The translations under genes were made by a program, and so were the position numbers. This document shows positions 27,127-35,686 of a DNA stretch of 37,412 nt, in pieces. The notes beneath the pieces were generated by a model. The model had not been told where the DNA came from. It was given only the letters and a program-made list of their open reading frames with translations, and searched no databases. Origin of the DNA: an uncultured Marinoscillum sp. (GTDB lineage: Bacteria; Bacteroidota; Bacteroidia; Cytophagales; Cyclobacteriaceae); the NCBI GenBank assembly GCA_902605755.1, contig CACLDR010000018.1, forward strand, positions 1 to 37,412, read 5' to 3'. Position 1 is the stretch's first letter; each line of letters begins with the position of its first letter.

Positions 27127-27585
27127 ATGAAAATAGCCACTGAAAACCTTTATCTAATTCTCACCGAAGAATATTATGAAGTTGATCAAATAGATAAAAT
27201 GTCGCCCAAAAGTGAAACTAAACTTCCAGAATCATCGCAATATCACGAATTAGAGCTTCTAAGTAGTCAAGGCTCATTTTTATCACCTGGTTTACAAATT
27301 ATAACTGAACCTCTCACAAATACTACTAATGTTACACTTACCAAATTGCTGAAAGCCATTGGTCAAGATGTCAAAACTACTTCAATCATAGAATCATGGG
27401 ATAGATCCATTAATTTTGAAAAAACGATAATTTTTGGCTATTTAGATCCTGAAACAAAGCTAAATGACCTTCAAGAAAAGGGAAAACATCAAATTTTACA
27501 TACACAAAACATATCTTATTTAGACAATCATAAGGTAGCTAAAATTAAATTTTGGCAAGTGCTAAAAGCTTGGTTCAATGCTTAA
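27127..27585 (+). CDS. Small conserved-type protein, possibly HolD/uracil-glycosylase-fold related
   Basis: A 152-residue protein with no firm identification. The N-terminal 45 residues are polar and probably flexible. From about residue 55 the pattern is alternating strands and helices: LQIITEPL, LTKLLKAIG, TTSIIESWDR, KTIIFGYLD, HQILHTQNISYL. It ends with a basic amphipathic helix, KVAKIKFWQVLKAWF. This layout resembles small Bacteroidota proteins that I associate with a HolD (DNA polymerase III psi)-like fold, but that is recollection of a pattern, not a motif match. No signal peptide or membrane segment is present. Its stop overlaps the convergent tlpA-like gene by 4 bases. Confidence 0.6.
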   Translation: MKIATENLYLILTEEYYEVDQIDKMSPKSETKLPESSQYHELELLSSQGSFLSPGLQIITEPLTNTTNVTLTKLLKAIGQDVKTTSIIESWDRSINFEKTIIFGYLDPETKLNDLQEKGKHQILHTQNISYLDNHKVAKIKFWQVLKAWFNA

Positions 27586-28685
27586 TCAAAAAGCTCACCA
27601 AGTTTAGCCTCGAGTGAAGGGCCTCTCAAACCTTTAGCCACAATCTTTCCTTGAGGATCGATCAAAAAAGTTTGGGGTATGGAACTTACCTGATAGTCTC
27701 TTGCGGCTTTAGTGTTGAAGTAACTTAAATCTGAAACATGAATCCACTTCAAGCCATCGTCAGCAATCGCTTTCCTCCAAGCTCGGTCTGTTCGATCTAA
27801 TGAAACACCTAAAATTTCAAAATTTTTATTTCGATATTTATCATAAAGTCTCACTACATTTGGATTTTCTTGACGACAAGGTCTACACCATGCCGCCCAA
27901 AAATCAATCAAAACATAATTACCTCTTAACGAACTCAAATTAAAAATAGATCCGGACGTGTCAGGTAAACTGATTTCAGGTGCAGAAGCTCCAATAGCAG
28001 TGCTTTTCAAACTATTTACCTTTGACATAAGGTCTAAAGTGAAAAAATGATCAGGTAATTCTTTCTGATATACGGAGGCTAAACTGTCAACAAAACGAAA
28101 ACTGGTCTCGAAGTCAATATAATTTAATCCATAAATACCTGCTAGTTGCGGACTGGCAATCTTGATTTGACTTTTTAAATGCTCATCATGTCGTTTACTT
28201 AAATAATTAAATTGATTCAATATGGCATTAAAAGTATTTATATCCCCTTGCGACCTAGCTTTTATAGCCTCTTGATTGAGCAACTGCATGTCACTTTGCT
28301 TCTTTCGCATAGTACTGTCCATGGCAATTATCAATGATGTCTGAATTGAACCCTCCACTTTGATACGACTATTAGATTTTATTGAAGTTCTTATGAAGAC
28401 TTCCTTTTTATCTTGGGATCCGATAATCAAATTGATATTTTTTCTTCCGAATACATCCAAACGATAAAATTCAGAAAGTACAGGCTCAATAAAAAATACT
28501 GCCATTCCTTCAGAAAGTTCAGCAGAATCAATGGCTACTAAGCCCACTCCTTTGACTTGCTGCAACCAAACCCATTCTCCAGTAATATTTTCCTCCAAAA
28601 TGAGACTTACTTTCAATAACGATGAATCAGGACTACAGGATGATATCCATGTAAGGGAAATAATTCCCAAGAAATGCTTAATCAT
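27582..28685 (-). CDS. TlpA/ResA-like thioredoxin-fold lipoprotein with DUF4369-type N-domain
   Basis: A 367-residue exported protein with a lipoprotein signal (FLGIISLTWISSC, Cys17 lipidated). The N-terminal half (about 25-130) is a beta-rich DUF4369-like domain, followed by a helical linker. The C-terminal thioredoxin domain (about 230-365) carries DFWAAWCRPCRQENP with the redox CxxC, then FEILGVSLD and the cis-Pro loop SSIPQTFLIDPQG. It is predicted to reduce or exchange disulfides, or to act in cytochrome c maturation-type chemistry, at the periplasmic face. Its ATG overlaps the gatB stop (ATGA), making it the last gene of the alaS-gatB operon, an odd functional partner. Confidence 0.88.
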   Translation of the reverse strand: MIKHFLGIISLTWISSCSPDSSLLKVSLILEENITGEWVWLQQVKGVGLVAIDSAELSEGMAVFFIEPVLSEFYRLDVFGRKNINLIIGSQDKKEVFIRTSIKSNSRIKVEGSIQTSLIIAMDSTMRKKQSDMQLLNQEAIKARSQGDINTFNAILNQFNYLSKRHDEHLKSQIKIASPQLAGIYGLNYIDFETSFRFVDSLASVYQKELPDHFFTLDLMSKVNSLKSTAIGASAPEISLPDTSGSIFNLSSLRGNYVLIDFWAAWCRPCRQENPNVVRLYDKYRNKNFEILGVSLDRTDRAWRKAIADDGLKWIHVSDLSYFNTKAARDYQVSSIPQTFLIDPQGKIVAKGLRGPSLEAKLGELFD

Positions 28686-30136
28686 TGTATCCTCTTTAAA
28701 TTTTCTTTAATCATTGTATTTACCTTTTGGGGATTTCTTCTTTTATCGGATTTTTTCATGACTAACCCCATGAACATTCCTAAAATGCCCTTTTTCCCAT
28801 TTTGGTATTCTCTCACCTTTTCGGGGTTATCTGCCAAAACATTAGCTATCAGTTGTTGGACCTCATCATAATCATCTACTTGTGCCAGACCCAAAGTTAC
28901 AATAGCATCTTTCACTTCAACATCTGGATGTTTTACGAGATACCCAAAAGCTTGTTGTGTAGCATCTAGAAGGCTGATCTCTCTTTTCTGAACCGCATTA
29001 ATCAAATCTGCTAATTTTGAATGACAAAAGTTTAAATTACCAATACACATTTCATTTTCATTCAAGTAGGACCTAATCGGTCCCATGATCCAATTGGATA
29101 CAGCCTTATAATGCCGGCAAGTATTTACCGTTCTGAAAAAATACTCTGCAATAGATCGATCATCACTTAATAATTGGGCATCGTAATTAGGCAGACCATA
29201 GTCCTTAATCAATATCCTTTTAACTTGATCAGGTAAGACTGGAATTGACTTCTTAATAGATTCGTACCATTCATCACTGATTATTATCGGACTGATATCA
29301 GGTTCAGGAAAGTATCTGTAATCATTTAATTCCTCCTTTTTTCGCATACCAAATGACGTATTATTATCAGCATTGTAAGTTCGTGTTTCGGAAATGATGG
29401 CTTGACCGGCAACGATCATCTTTGTTTGGCGTTGAACCTCATGATCGATAGCCTTTCGGACATTCTTTATTGAATTCATATTTTTAATTTCCACCTTACT
29501 ACCTAAAGTTGCTCCATGTAATCTTAGAGAAATATTGGCATCACAACGCAAAGATCCTCGCTCCATATTTCCATCGCTTACACCTAAATACCTTACCAAT
29601 TTCCTAAGTTCGATTAAGCATAAACCGGCTTGCTCGGAAGAAGTTATCATAGGCTCTGTCACAATCTCCAGTAAGGGAACTCCTGACCTATTGAGGTCTA
29701 AATTGGTAAAATCTGCATTTTTAACATGTATAGATTTTCCTGCATCTTCTTCCAAATGAATTTTAGTCAACTTAACATCAAAATGTGGGCAATCATCGCT
29801 TCTAATTTTTATAATACCCCCTTCGCATATAGGAGTAGCATCTTGGGTAATTTGATAACCTTTAGGTAGATCGGGATAAAAATAGTTTTTACGATCAAAA
29901 ATTAAATTTCTATTTATAGTCCCTTCCAAAGCAATACCCAATGTCATACCCATATCAATGACTTCTTTGGAAACCATAGGCAGCGTACCAGGATGTGCCA
30001 GCGTAATTGCCCCAACGTCAGAATTAGGTTGATTTCCAAAATCATTATAATCAGAGGAAAATATTTTACTTTTAGTGTTCAACTGAACATGTACCTCCAA
30101 TCCTATTACTGTTTCTAGTGTAGCCAATGTACTCAA
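28682..30136 (-). CDS. gatB: Asp-tRNA(Asn)/Glu-tRNA(Gln) amidotransferase, subunit B
   Basis: A 484-residue subunit of GatCAB, which turns mischarged Glu-tRNA-Gln or Asp-tRNA-Asn into the correct amide form. The cradle domain has VIGLEVHVQLNTKSKIFSSD, LAHPGTLPMVSKEV, RKNYFYPDLPKGYQITQ, LEEDAGKS, DLNRSGVPLLEIVTEP and GSLRCDANISLR. The helical and YqeY-like tail (about 330-484) includes IVTLGLAQVDDYDEV and KGILGMFMGLVMKKS. The start is TTG 30136 overlapping the alaS TGA by two bases; no nearby ATG keeps the conserved N-terminus. gatA and gatC are not in the window. Confidence 0.95.
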   Translation of the reverse strand: MSTLATLETVIGLEVHVQLNTKSKIFSSDYNDFGNQPNSDVGAITLAHPGTLPMVSKEVIDMGMTLGIALEGTINRNLIFDRKNYFYPDLPKGYQITQDATPICEGGIIKIRSDDCPHFDVKLTKIHLEEDAGKSIHVKNADFTNLDLNRSGVPLLEIVTEPMITSSEQAGLCLIELRKLVRYLGVSDGNMERGSLRCDANISLRLHGATLGSKVEIKNMNSIKNVRKAIDHEVQRQTKMIVAGQAIISETRTYNADNNTSFGMRKKEELNDYRYFPEPDISPIIISDEWYESIKKSIPVLPDQVKRILIKDYGLPNYDAQLLSDDRSIAEYFFRTVNTCRHYKAVSNWIMGPIRSYLNENEMCIGNLNFCHSKLADLINAVQKREISLLDATQQAFGYLVKHPDVEVKDAIVTLGLAQVDDYDEVQQLIANVLADNPEKVREYQNGKKGILGMFMGLVMKKSDKRRNPQKVNTMIKENLKRIQ

Positions 30137-32757
30137 AATTTTTCCTTCAAAATTTTAATTCCTTTCTCCAACGCTGCTGTCAGACCATCTATATTTTTAC
30201 CTCCAGCAGTTGCATAAAAGTCTTGTCCACCCCCACCTCCTTGTATAGACTTTGCCATCGACTCGATAATAACCGAGCAATTCAAATTTTTCTGTTCAAC
30301 TAATTCTTCATGAATCATAACTGTTAATAGTGATTTTCCTCCTACATTTGCACCAATCAATAGGATTAGATTATCAATTTCTCTTTTGAGATCAAAAGCG
30401 ATTTTTTTAACCGAATTGGCATCAGGAAATATACCTTCAAAACTGATAATATTTGTACCTTTATAGGGCTCGACAGCCGCTATCATTGTTTTCTTCAACT
30501 CTTTTAATTTTTCTTTATTAACTTTTTCAACTTGCTTTACCAAATCATTTTTTTCAATTAATAATGTCTCTAAAGCTTTTAATGTATTCACTGGATTTTT
30601 GAGAGTTTGCTCAACTTGATCCAATAAATCTATTCTTTGCCACAAAAAAGATTCCGCCTCGTCAGCAGTAATAGCTTCAATCCTTCTTACTCCTGTCGAT
30701 ATAGAGCTTTCGGATATTATTTTAAAAATACCTATGTCGCCGGTAGCCTTCACATGAGTACCTCCGCACAGCTCAATAGAATAAGGTGCATCAAAGAGGA
30801 TCATACGCACTGTATCTCCATACTTTTCCCCAAATAATGCCATGGCCCCTTCTTCCTTAGCCTTTTCAATTGGAACTGATCTGCGCTCAACTAAAGGAAT
30901 GTTATTTCTAATTTTTCTATTGACCTGTTGCTCAACAGCCAACAGTTCTTCGTGACTCAATTTAGCAAAATGCGAAAAATCAAATCGCAAAGATTGATGA
31001 TGAACAAACGATCCTCTTTGTTGGACATGGTTTCCTAGTACATCTCTAAGTGCCGCATGTAGTAAGTGAGTAGCAGTATGGTTATTCTCAATTAAACCGC
31101 GTTTATCTTTGTTAACCTCTGCCCTAAACATAGCATCTAATTTTTTTGGAAGTACTTTGACCAAATGAATAAATAAATCATTTTCCTTTCTTGTATCAAG
31201 AATATCAATCGTTTCATCAACACCTATCAATTTACCTGAATCACCAATTTGCCCTCCACTCTCTGCATAAAATGGAGTTGTATTCAATACTAATTCGTAA
31301 GATACTTTATCTTTTTGCTTTATTTTTCGCCACCTGTTAATTTGGGTGTCAGCGGTCAAAAAGTCATATCCCACAAAATCAGTAGCAGTGTTATACTGAT
31401 GTACCATTTTCCAATCACCTATATCATGATTAGCTGCATTTTTAGATCTGTTTTTCTGCTTAACCATTTCTTTTTCAAACCCTGATAGATCTACGGAAAG
31501 ATCATGCTCTTTTGCTATCAGCGCTGTCAAATCAAAAGGAAACCCAAAAGTATCGTATAGCTCAAAAGCATCTGTTCCACTTATCTGCAAATTGCCATTT
31601 TTTTTTAAAATACTTAATTTAATGAGACCCTTTTCGAGGGTTCGTAAAAATGATATTTCTTCTTCTTTGATAACTTTTATAATGAATGCCTCTTGCGCTT
31701 CAATCTCAGGGAATATTTCCGAAAATTGATGGGATAAAATTGGTATTAAATCAAACAAAAAGGGCTCATTAAACTTTAAAAATGTATATCCATATCTAAC
31801 CGCCCTTCTCAAAATTCTCCTAATTACATAACCTGCCTTAGTATTACTCGGTAACTCTCCATCAGCAATTGTAAAGGCAATGGCACGAATATGATCTGAA
31901 ATTACACGAATAGCTATGTCAATTTGGTCATTATCTCCATATCGCACTTGAGCACGTTTAGCTACTGCCTGAATAAGAGGTTGGAAAACATCTGTATCAT
32001 AATTTGACTGCTTCCCTTGCAAGGCCATTACCAGACGTTCAAAACCCATACCTGTATCTACATGCTTTTCTGGAAGTTCTTGCAATACTCCGGATGCCAA
32101 GCGATTAAATTCAATAAATACAATATTCCAAATTTCCACTACTTGCGGATGATTTTTATTAACTAAACTGGCTCCTGGAATTAATTTTAACTCTTCCTGA
32201 TCACGTAAGTCAATATGTATTTCTGAACAGGGTCCACAAGGACCGAAATCTCCCATTTCCCAAAAATTATCTTTCTTATTCCCATTAATTATCCGATCTT
32301 CATCAATATGTTCAAGCCAAAAATTATATGATTCTTCATCCGGTTGAAGGACTTCTTTTTTATCTCCCTCAAAAATCGTTACGTACAAACGTTCTTTGGG
32401 AAGGCCAAACTCTTTAATTAGCAATTCCCAGGACCATAAGATAGCTTCTTTTTTGAAGTAATCCCCAAAAGACCAATTACCTAACATTTCAAACATAGTG
32501 TGATGATAAGTATCAAAACCCACCTCTTCTAAGTCATTGTGTTTTCCGGATACCCTTAAGCATTTTTGGGTATCTACCACTCGCTTTTGGTCTGCTTTCT
32601 TATTTCCCAAAAAATAATCTTTGAACTGATTCATACCTGCATTAGTAAACATAAGGGTAGAATCATTTTTTACAACGATAGGTGCAGAAGGTACCCATTT
32701 GTGAGATTTTACTTTGAAATATTCCAAAAATTTCTTTCTTACTAATTTGGAGTCCAT
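30133..32757 (-). CDS. alaS: Alanyl-tRNA synthetase
   Basis: An 874-residue class II synthetase that charges and proofreads tRNA-Ala. The aminoacylation domain holds TLMFTNAGMNQFKDYFLG, DTYHHTMFEMLGNWSFGDYFK (motif 2) and VDTGMGFERLV (motif 3). The editing domain has the zinc/editing motif HTATHLLHAALR and the CGGTHVKATGDIG block. The C-Ala domain ends with SIQGGGGGQDFYATAGGKN. Length and order are standard. It leads a compact operon with gatB and a TlpA-like gene. It is read from a strong predicted promoter (32891-32920) that leaves a leader of about 125 bases. Confidence 0.97.
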   Translation of the reverse strand: MDSKLVRKKFLEYFKVKSHKWVPSAPIVVKNDSTLMFTNAGMNQFKDYFLGNKKADQKRVVDTQKCLRVSGKHNDLEEVGFDTYHHTMFEMLGNWSFGDYFKKEAILWSWELLIKEFGLPKERLYVTIFEGDKKEVLQPDEESYNFWLEHIDEDRIINGNKKDNFWEMGDFGPCGPCSEIHIDLRDQEELKLIPGASLVNKNHPQVVEIWNIVFIEFNRLASGVLQELPEKHVDTGMGFERLVMALQGKQSNYDTDVFQPLIQAVAKRAQVRYGDNDQIDIAIRVISDHIRAIAFTIADGELPSNTKAGYVIRRILRRAVRYGYTFLKFNEPFLFDLIPILSHQFSEIFPEIEAQEAFIIKVIKEEEISFLRTLEKGLIKLSILKKNGNLQISGTDAFELYDTFGFPFDLTALIAKEHDLSVDLSGFEKEMVKQKNRSKNAANHDIGDWKMVHQYNTATDFVGYDFLTADTQINRWRKIKQKDKVSYELVLNTTPFYAESGGQIGDSGKLIGVDETIDILDTRKENDLFIHLVKVLPKKLDAMFRAEVNKDKRGLIENNHTATHLLHAALRDVLGNHVQQRGSFVHHQSLRFDFSHFAKLSHEELLAVEQQVNRKIRNNIPLVERRSVPIEKAKEEGAMALFGEKYGDTVRMILFDAPYSIELCGGTHVKATGDIGIFKIISESSISTGVRRIEAITADEAESFLWQRIDLLDQVEQTLKNPVNTLKALETLLIEKNDLVKQVEKVNKEKLKELKKTMIAAVEPYKGTNIISFEGIFPDANSVKKIAFDLKREIDNLILLIGANVGGKSLLTVMIHEELVEQKNLNCSVIIESMAKSIQGGGGGQDFYATAGGKNIDGLTAALEKGIKILKEKF

Positions 32758-32817
32758 GATATTAAGGGTAAAATTCTTAATTTAGTTTTTAATTTTATTC
32801 TTATAATTTACTATTGA

Positions 32818-32849
32818 TTTGTTATTTTTTATTGTTAGTAATAAATTTG
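32818..32849 (+). promoter_or_regulatory. Promoter of the M23 peptidase gene
   Basis: TTTG (32818-32821), 20 bases, then TAAATTTG (32842-32849): a full Bacteroidota promoter match on the plus strand. The predicted start is about 58 bases before the M23 ATG (32914). It points toward the oppositely directed alaS promoter. Confidence 0.65.
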
Positions 32850-32890
32850 CAACCAAATTAATATTATTTGTTCTCTGAATCCAAACAGCA

Positions 32891-32920
32891 CAAAAGTACC
32901 TCTATAAAAATTAATGGCAA
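32891..32920 (-). promoter_or_regulatory. Promoter of the alaS-gatB-tlpA operon
   Basis: On the minus strand TTG (complement of 32918-32920), 19 bases, then TACTTTTG (complement of 32891-32898), a full consensus match. The -33 box lies within the first codons of the divergent M23 gene. The alaS leader would be about 125 bases. Confidence 0.65.
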
Positions 32921-33897
32921 GAATAAAATATTATTATGACACGGAATCCTGTAAATACGAAATAATTCGTACATCTAAATGGGATATATTAGTCAATTCA
33001 CTTGCATTTCTGACAGTAGCAACAGTTATAGCGACTGGCTTAGTCTACGGATATATGTCATATTTTGAGTCTCCTGAGGAGGCACAATTAAGAAAAGAAA
33101 ATCAAGAATTGCTTATATATTATAATCTCATAAGCAAAGATATGGAAAGCATTTCACAAGTACTTCAAGGTATGCAAGAAAGAGATGACGATATTTATCG
33201 CGTAATTTTTGGTGTAAACCCTCTTGCAGATGAAATTAGGACAGGAGGCACTGGCGGAGCGAATAAATATAGAGCGTTGATGGAAAAGGGCCTTTCAAGA
33301 GAGGACCTCATTTTAAATGACCTTCAAAAAATTGATGTGCTCAAAAAGCAAATGTACATACAAACTAAATCCTACGACGAAATCGTTGAATTGGCAAAAA
33401 ACAAAGAGGATTTTTTAGCAGCACTTCCAGCAATTCAGCCAGTATCAAATAATGAACTTAAGCGAATTTCTTCAGGTTTTGGATACCGTATTGATCCTTA
33501 TTTGAAAACTAGAAGAAAGCATCCAGGTATAGACTTTTCTTTGGAAATTGGCAGCCCAGTCTATGCTACTGGAGACGGAAAAGTTAAATATACCAAAAGA
33601 TCTTTATCAAGTTACGGTAAACAAGTACACATAGATCACGATTTTGGATTTGAAACCAAATATGCTCATTTGGACCAAATTTTGGTAAGAAAGGGACAAC
33701 GTCTTAAACGAGGAGATCTGATTGGCTACTCAGGAAACTCGGGTAAATCCACTGGACCTCATTTACATTATGAGGTTATCAAAAACGGAGAAAAAGTAAA
33801 CCCAATTCATTATTTCAGCCGAAATTTATCTGCTGAGGAATATGAGGAAATATTAAGACTAGCTTCGATAGAAAATCAAGCTATGGGATCTTACTAA
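32914..33897 (+). CDS. Membrane-anchored M23 (LytM-type) peptidase
   Basis: A 327-residue protein with a short basic cytoplasmic tail and one membrane segment at about residues 28-48 (LAFLTVATVIATGLVYGYM). A charged coiled-coil region (about 55-175) follows, then a C-terminal M23 domain. Zinc and catalytic residues are intact: His203 and Asp207 in HPGIDFS, and HLHYE with His283 and His285, so it is probably an active peptidoglycan endopeptidase rather than a degenerate activator. The order alaS, M23, CapA-like, MerR is, as far as I recall, partly conserved in Bacteroidota. Start is ATG 32914. Confidence 0.9.
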   Translation: MARIKYYYDTESCKYEIIRTSKWDILVNSLAFLTVATVIATGLVYGYMSYFESPEEAQLRKENQELLIYYNLISKDMESISQVLQGMQERDDDIYRVIFGVNPLADEIRTGGTGGANKYRALMEKGLSREDLILNDLQKIDVLKKQMYIQTKSYDEIVELAKNKEDFLAALPAIQPVSNNELKRISSGFGYRIDPYLKTRRKHPGIDFSLEIGSPVYATGDGKVKYTKRSLSSYGKQVHIDHDFGFETKYAHLDQILVRKGQRLKRGDLIGYSGNSGKSTGPHLHYEVIKNGEKVNPIHYFSRNLSAEEYEEILRLASIENQAMGSY

Positions 33898-33939
33898 TTT
33901 CGAATACAAAACTAAGTTCGGCTACTGTGCCATTGAAGA

Positions 33940-35118
33940 ATGCTTATTGACCTTATCAAATCACTTTGGGTTTTAATCCTGGCTTTTGGTACGCACATAG
34001 AATTAAATGAGCATCGCTTGTTCAATAGAGATATTTTACAATCCAGCTCAAAAATGAAAATTGATATATTTAAAGTCAATACAGTTAAGATTTCTTTATC
34101 ATCTTCTGACTCAAATAAAAAATATAATGACAAATCTTTTTCATTAGCTGCAGTTGGTGATCTGATGATGGGCACCAATTTCCCCTCTAAAAAACACTTA
34201 CCGCCGGATAACGGTAATGCATTATGGTCTGAGGCAGGTCCCCTACTTAAATCCTCTGATGTGACTTTTGGTAACTTGGAAGGAGTCATTCTAAGCAAAG
34301 GAGGTCAGATGAAAGAATGTCAAAACCCTAAAAACTGTTATTTATTCAGGACCCCTGACAATTTAAGCTTTCAATTTAAAAATAATGGATTTAATTTATT
34401 GAGTTTGGCAAATAACCATGCCAATGATTTTGGAGAAATAGGACGTCATAACACACAAAGAGTACTGGACTCTCTGGGAATTGGACATGCCGGATCAATT
34501 GAAAAAGCATATCATCTACTTTATTTAGATGAAATTACCATAGGTTTTGCGGCATTTTCTCCCAATAAAGGCACACAACTCATAGGAGAAATGGATGAAG
34601 CCCTTAGACTAGTTGAAATTCTAGATAGCATATCAGATGTAATTATCATTTCTTTTCATGGGGGTGCTGAAGGTGTACAACATCAACATGTGACAAGAGA
34701 AACTGAAATCTATTACGGAGAAGACCGGGGCAATGTTTATGACTTTAGCCATTCCCTAATTGATGCGGGTGCAGATGTATTGATCGGACATGGTCCACAC
34801 GTGGTCAGGGGGATTGAAGTCTATAAGAACAGAATCATTGCTTATAGTCTTGGAAATTTTCTAACCTTCGGACGATTTAATTTAAATGGCTCGAACGCTC
34901 TCGCTCCACTATTATGTCTTAAAATAGATTACGAAGGTCGTTTTTTGAATGGAAAAATTCACTCATTCTATCAAACATATGACGTCGGCCCACGAATTGA
35001 CGAAGAAAACAAAGCAGCTTTACAGATAAAAGAATTAAGTGAAGTTGATTTTCCAAAAAATCCAATATTGATTGATGATTTTGGAGGAATTAATTACCTT
35101 AACAACAAAATAGATTAA
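33940..35118 (+). CDS. CapA-family (PGA_cap) metallophosphatase-fold protein
   Basis: A 392-residue protein with an N-terminal hydrophobic segment (LIKSLWVLILAFG) serving as anchor or signal. The CapA domain (about 65-370) shows FSLAAVGDLMMGTNFP, SSDVTFGNLEGVI, FNLLSLANNHANDFG, VIIISFHGGAEGVQHQH, GADVLIGHGPHVVRGIE and IIAYSLGNFLTFGRF. These are the metal-binding blocks of the calcineurin-like CapA/PgsA family. Such proteins are linked to poly-gamma-glutamate capsule, but no pgsB/pgsC-like gene is near, so a capsule role is not supported here. It follows the M23 gene by 42 bases and abuts merR. Confidence 0.87.
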   Translation: MLIDLIKSLWVLILAFGTHIELNEHRLFNRDILQSSSKMKIDIFKVNTVKISLSSSDSNKKYNDKSFSLAAVGDLMMGTNFPSKKHLPPDNGNALWSEAGPLLKSSDVTFGNLEGVILSKGGQMKECQNPKNCYLFRTPDNLSFQFKNNGFNLLSLANNHANDFGEIGRHNTQRVLDSLGIGHAGSIEKAYHLLYLDEITIGFAAFSPNKGTQLIGEMDEALRLVEILDSISDVIIISFHGGAEGVQHQHVTRETEIYYGEDRGNVYDFSHSLIDAGADVLIGHGPHVVRGIEVYKNRIIAYSLGNFLTFGRFNLNGSNALAPLLCLKIDYEGRFLNGKIHSFYQTYDVGPRIDEENKAALQIKELSEVDFPKNPILIDDFGGINYLNNKID

Positions 35119-35457
35119 GTGCCTTACAAGGAAAAAGAAATAGAGAAAAAATATTTCACCATTGGTGAAGTTGCGAGGAGCCTTAAGGTTGCTACCTCTT
35201 TAATTAGATTTTGGGAAAGCGAATTTGATATTATAAAGCCAAAAAAAAATAGGAAAGGAAACCGTCAGTTTACTCGAGAAGACATAAAAAACATAAAGCT
35301 TATATACCATCTCGTTAAAGATAAAGGATTTACATTACAAGGTGCACGAGATTTCATCGCCCGAGGGTCCGAAACCATTCAAGATAAACTGGAACTCATT
35401 AAATCCCTACAGAGTGTAAGAGATTTTTTAGTCAAATTAAGAAATGAATTGCCCTAA
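35119..35457 (+). CDS. MerR-family transcriptional regulator
   Basis: A 112-residue protein whose GTG start comes immediately after the CapA-like stop. The winged helix-turn-helix is at about residues 12-80: KYFTIGEVARSLKVATSLIRFWESEF, then RKGNRQFTREDIKNIKLIYHLVKDKGFTLQGARDFI. The remaining roughly 30 residues form a dimerisation helix without Cys ligands, so it is not a metal sensor; the effector, if any, is unknown. It belongs to the short MerR type frequent in Bacteroidota. The 229 bases downstream, up to metH, hold no gene. Confidence 0.92.
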   Translation: MPYKEKEIEKKYFTIGEVARSLKVATSLIRFWESEFDIIKPKKNRKGNRQFTREDIKNIKLIYHLVKDKGFTLQGARDFIARGSETIQDKLELIKSLQSVRDFLVKLRNELP

Positions 35458-35686
35458 ATTTAAAATTAAAAAAGGTCTCCTGCCAAACTAAGTTATACAT
35501 ATTTTGGTATCCTTCTTTTTTAATCTATGTCAGCTTTTTCGTTGATGTTTATATAGTACTTTGGATCAAACAATTAATACTGAGACCTGAAAAATAAATA
35601 AGTTATCTGAGAGGTAACACTACAATTATTTCGAAAAATTAATAAAATAATTGATTAAATTTATCAAGTAAATGTTCTATTAAAGA

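Noticed and set aside
33912-34298. 128-codon minus-strand ORF over the start of the CapA-like gene
   Set aside because: It is the antisense shadow of a clear CapA domain and has no protein-like features.
33940-35118. Poly-gamma-glutamate capsule locus
   Set aside because: Only the CapA-like gene is present; no ligase (PgsB/CapB) or membrane partner (PgsC/CapC) is adjacent.
35473-35588. Inverted repeat AGGTCTC / GAGACCT between merR and metH
   Set aside because: Only 7 bp, with more than 100 bases between arms; expected by chance and without a T run.
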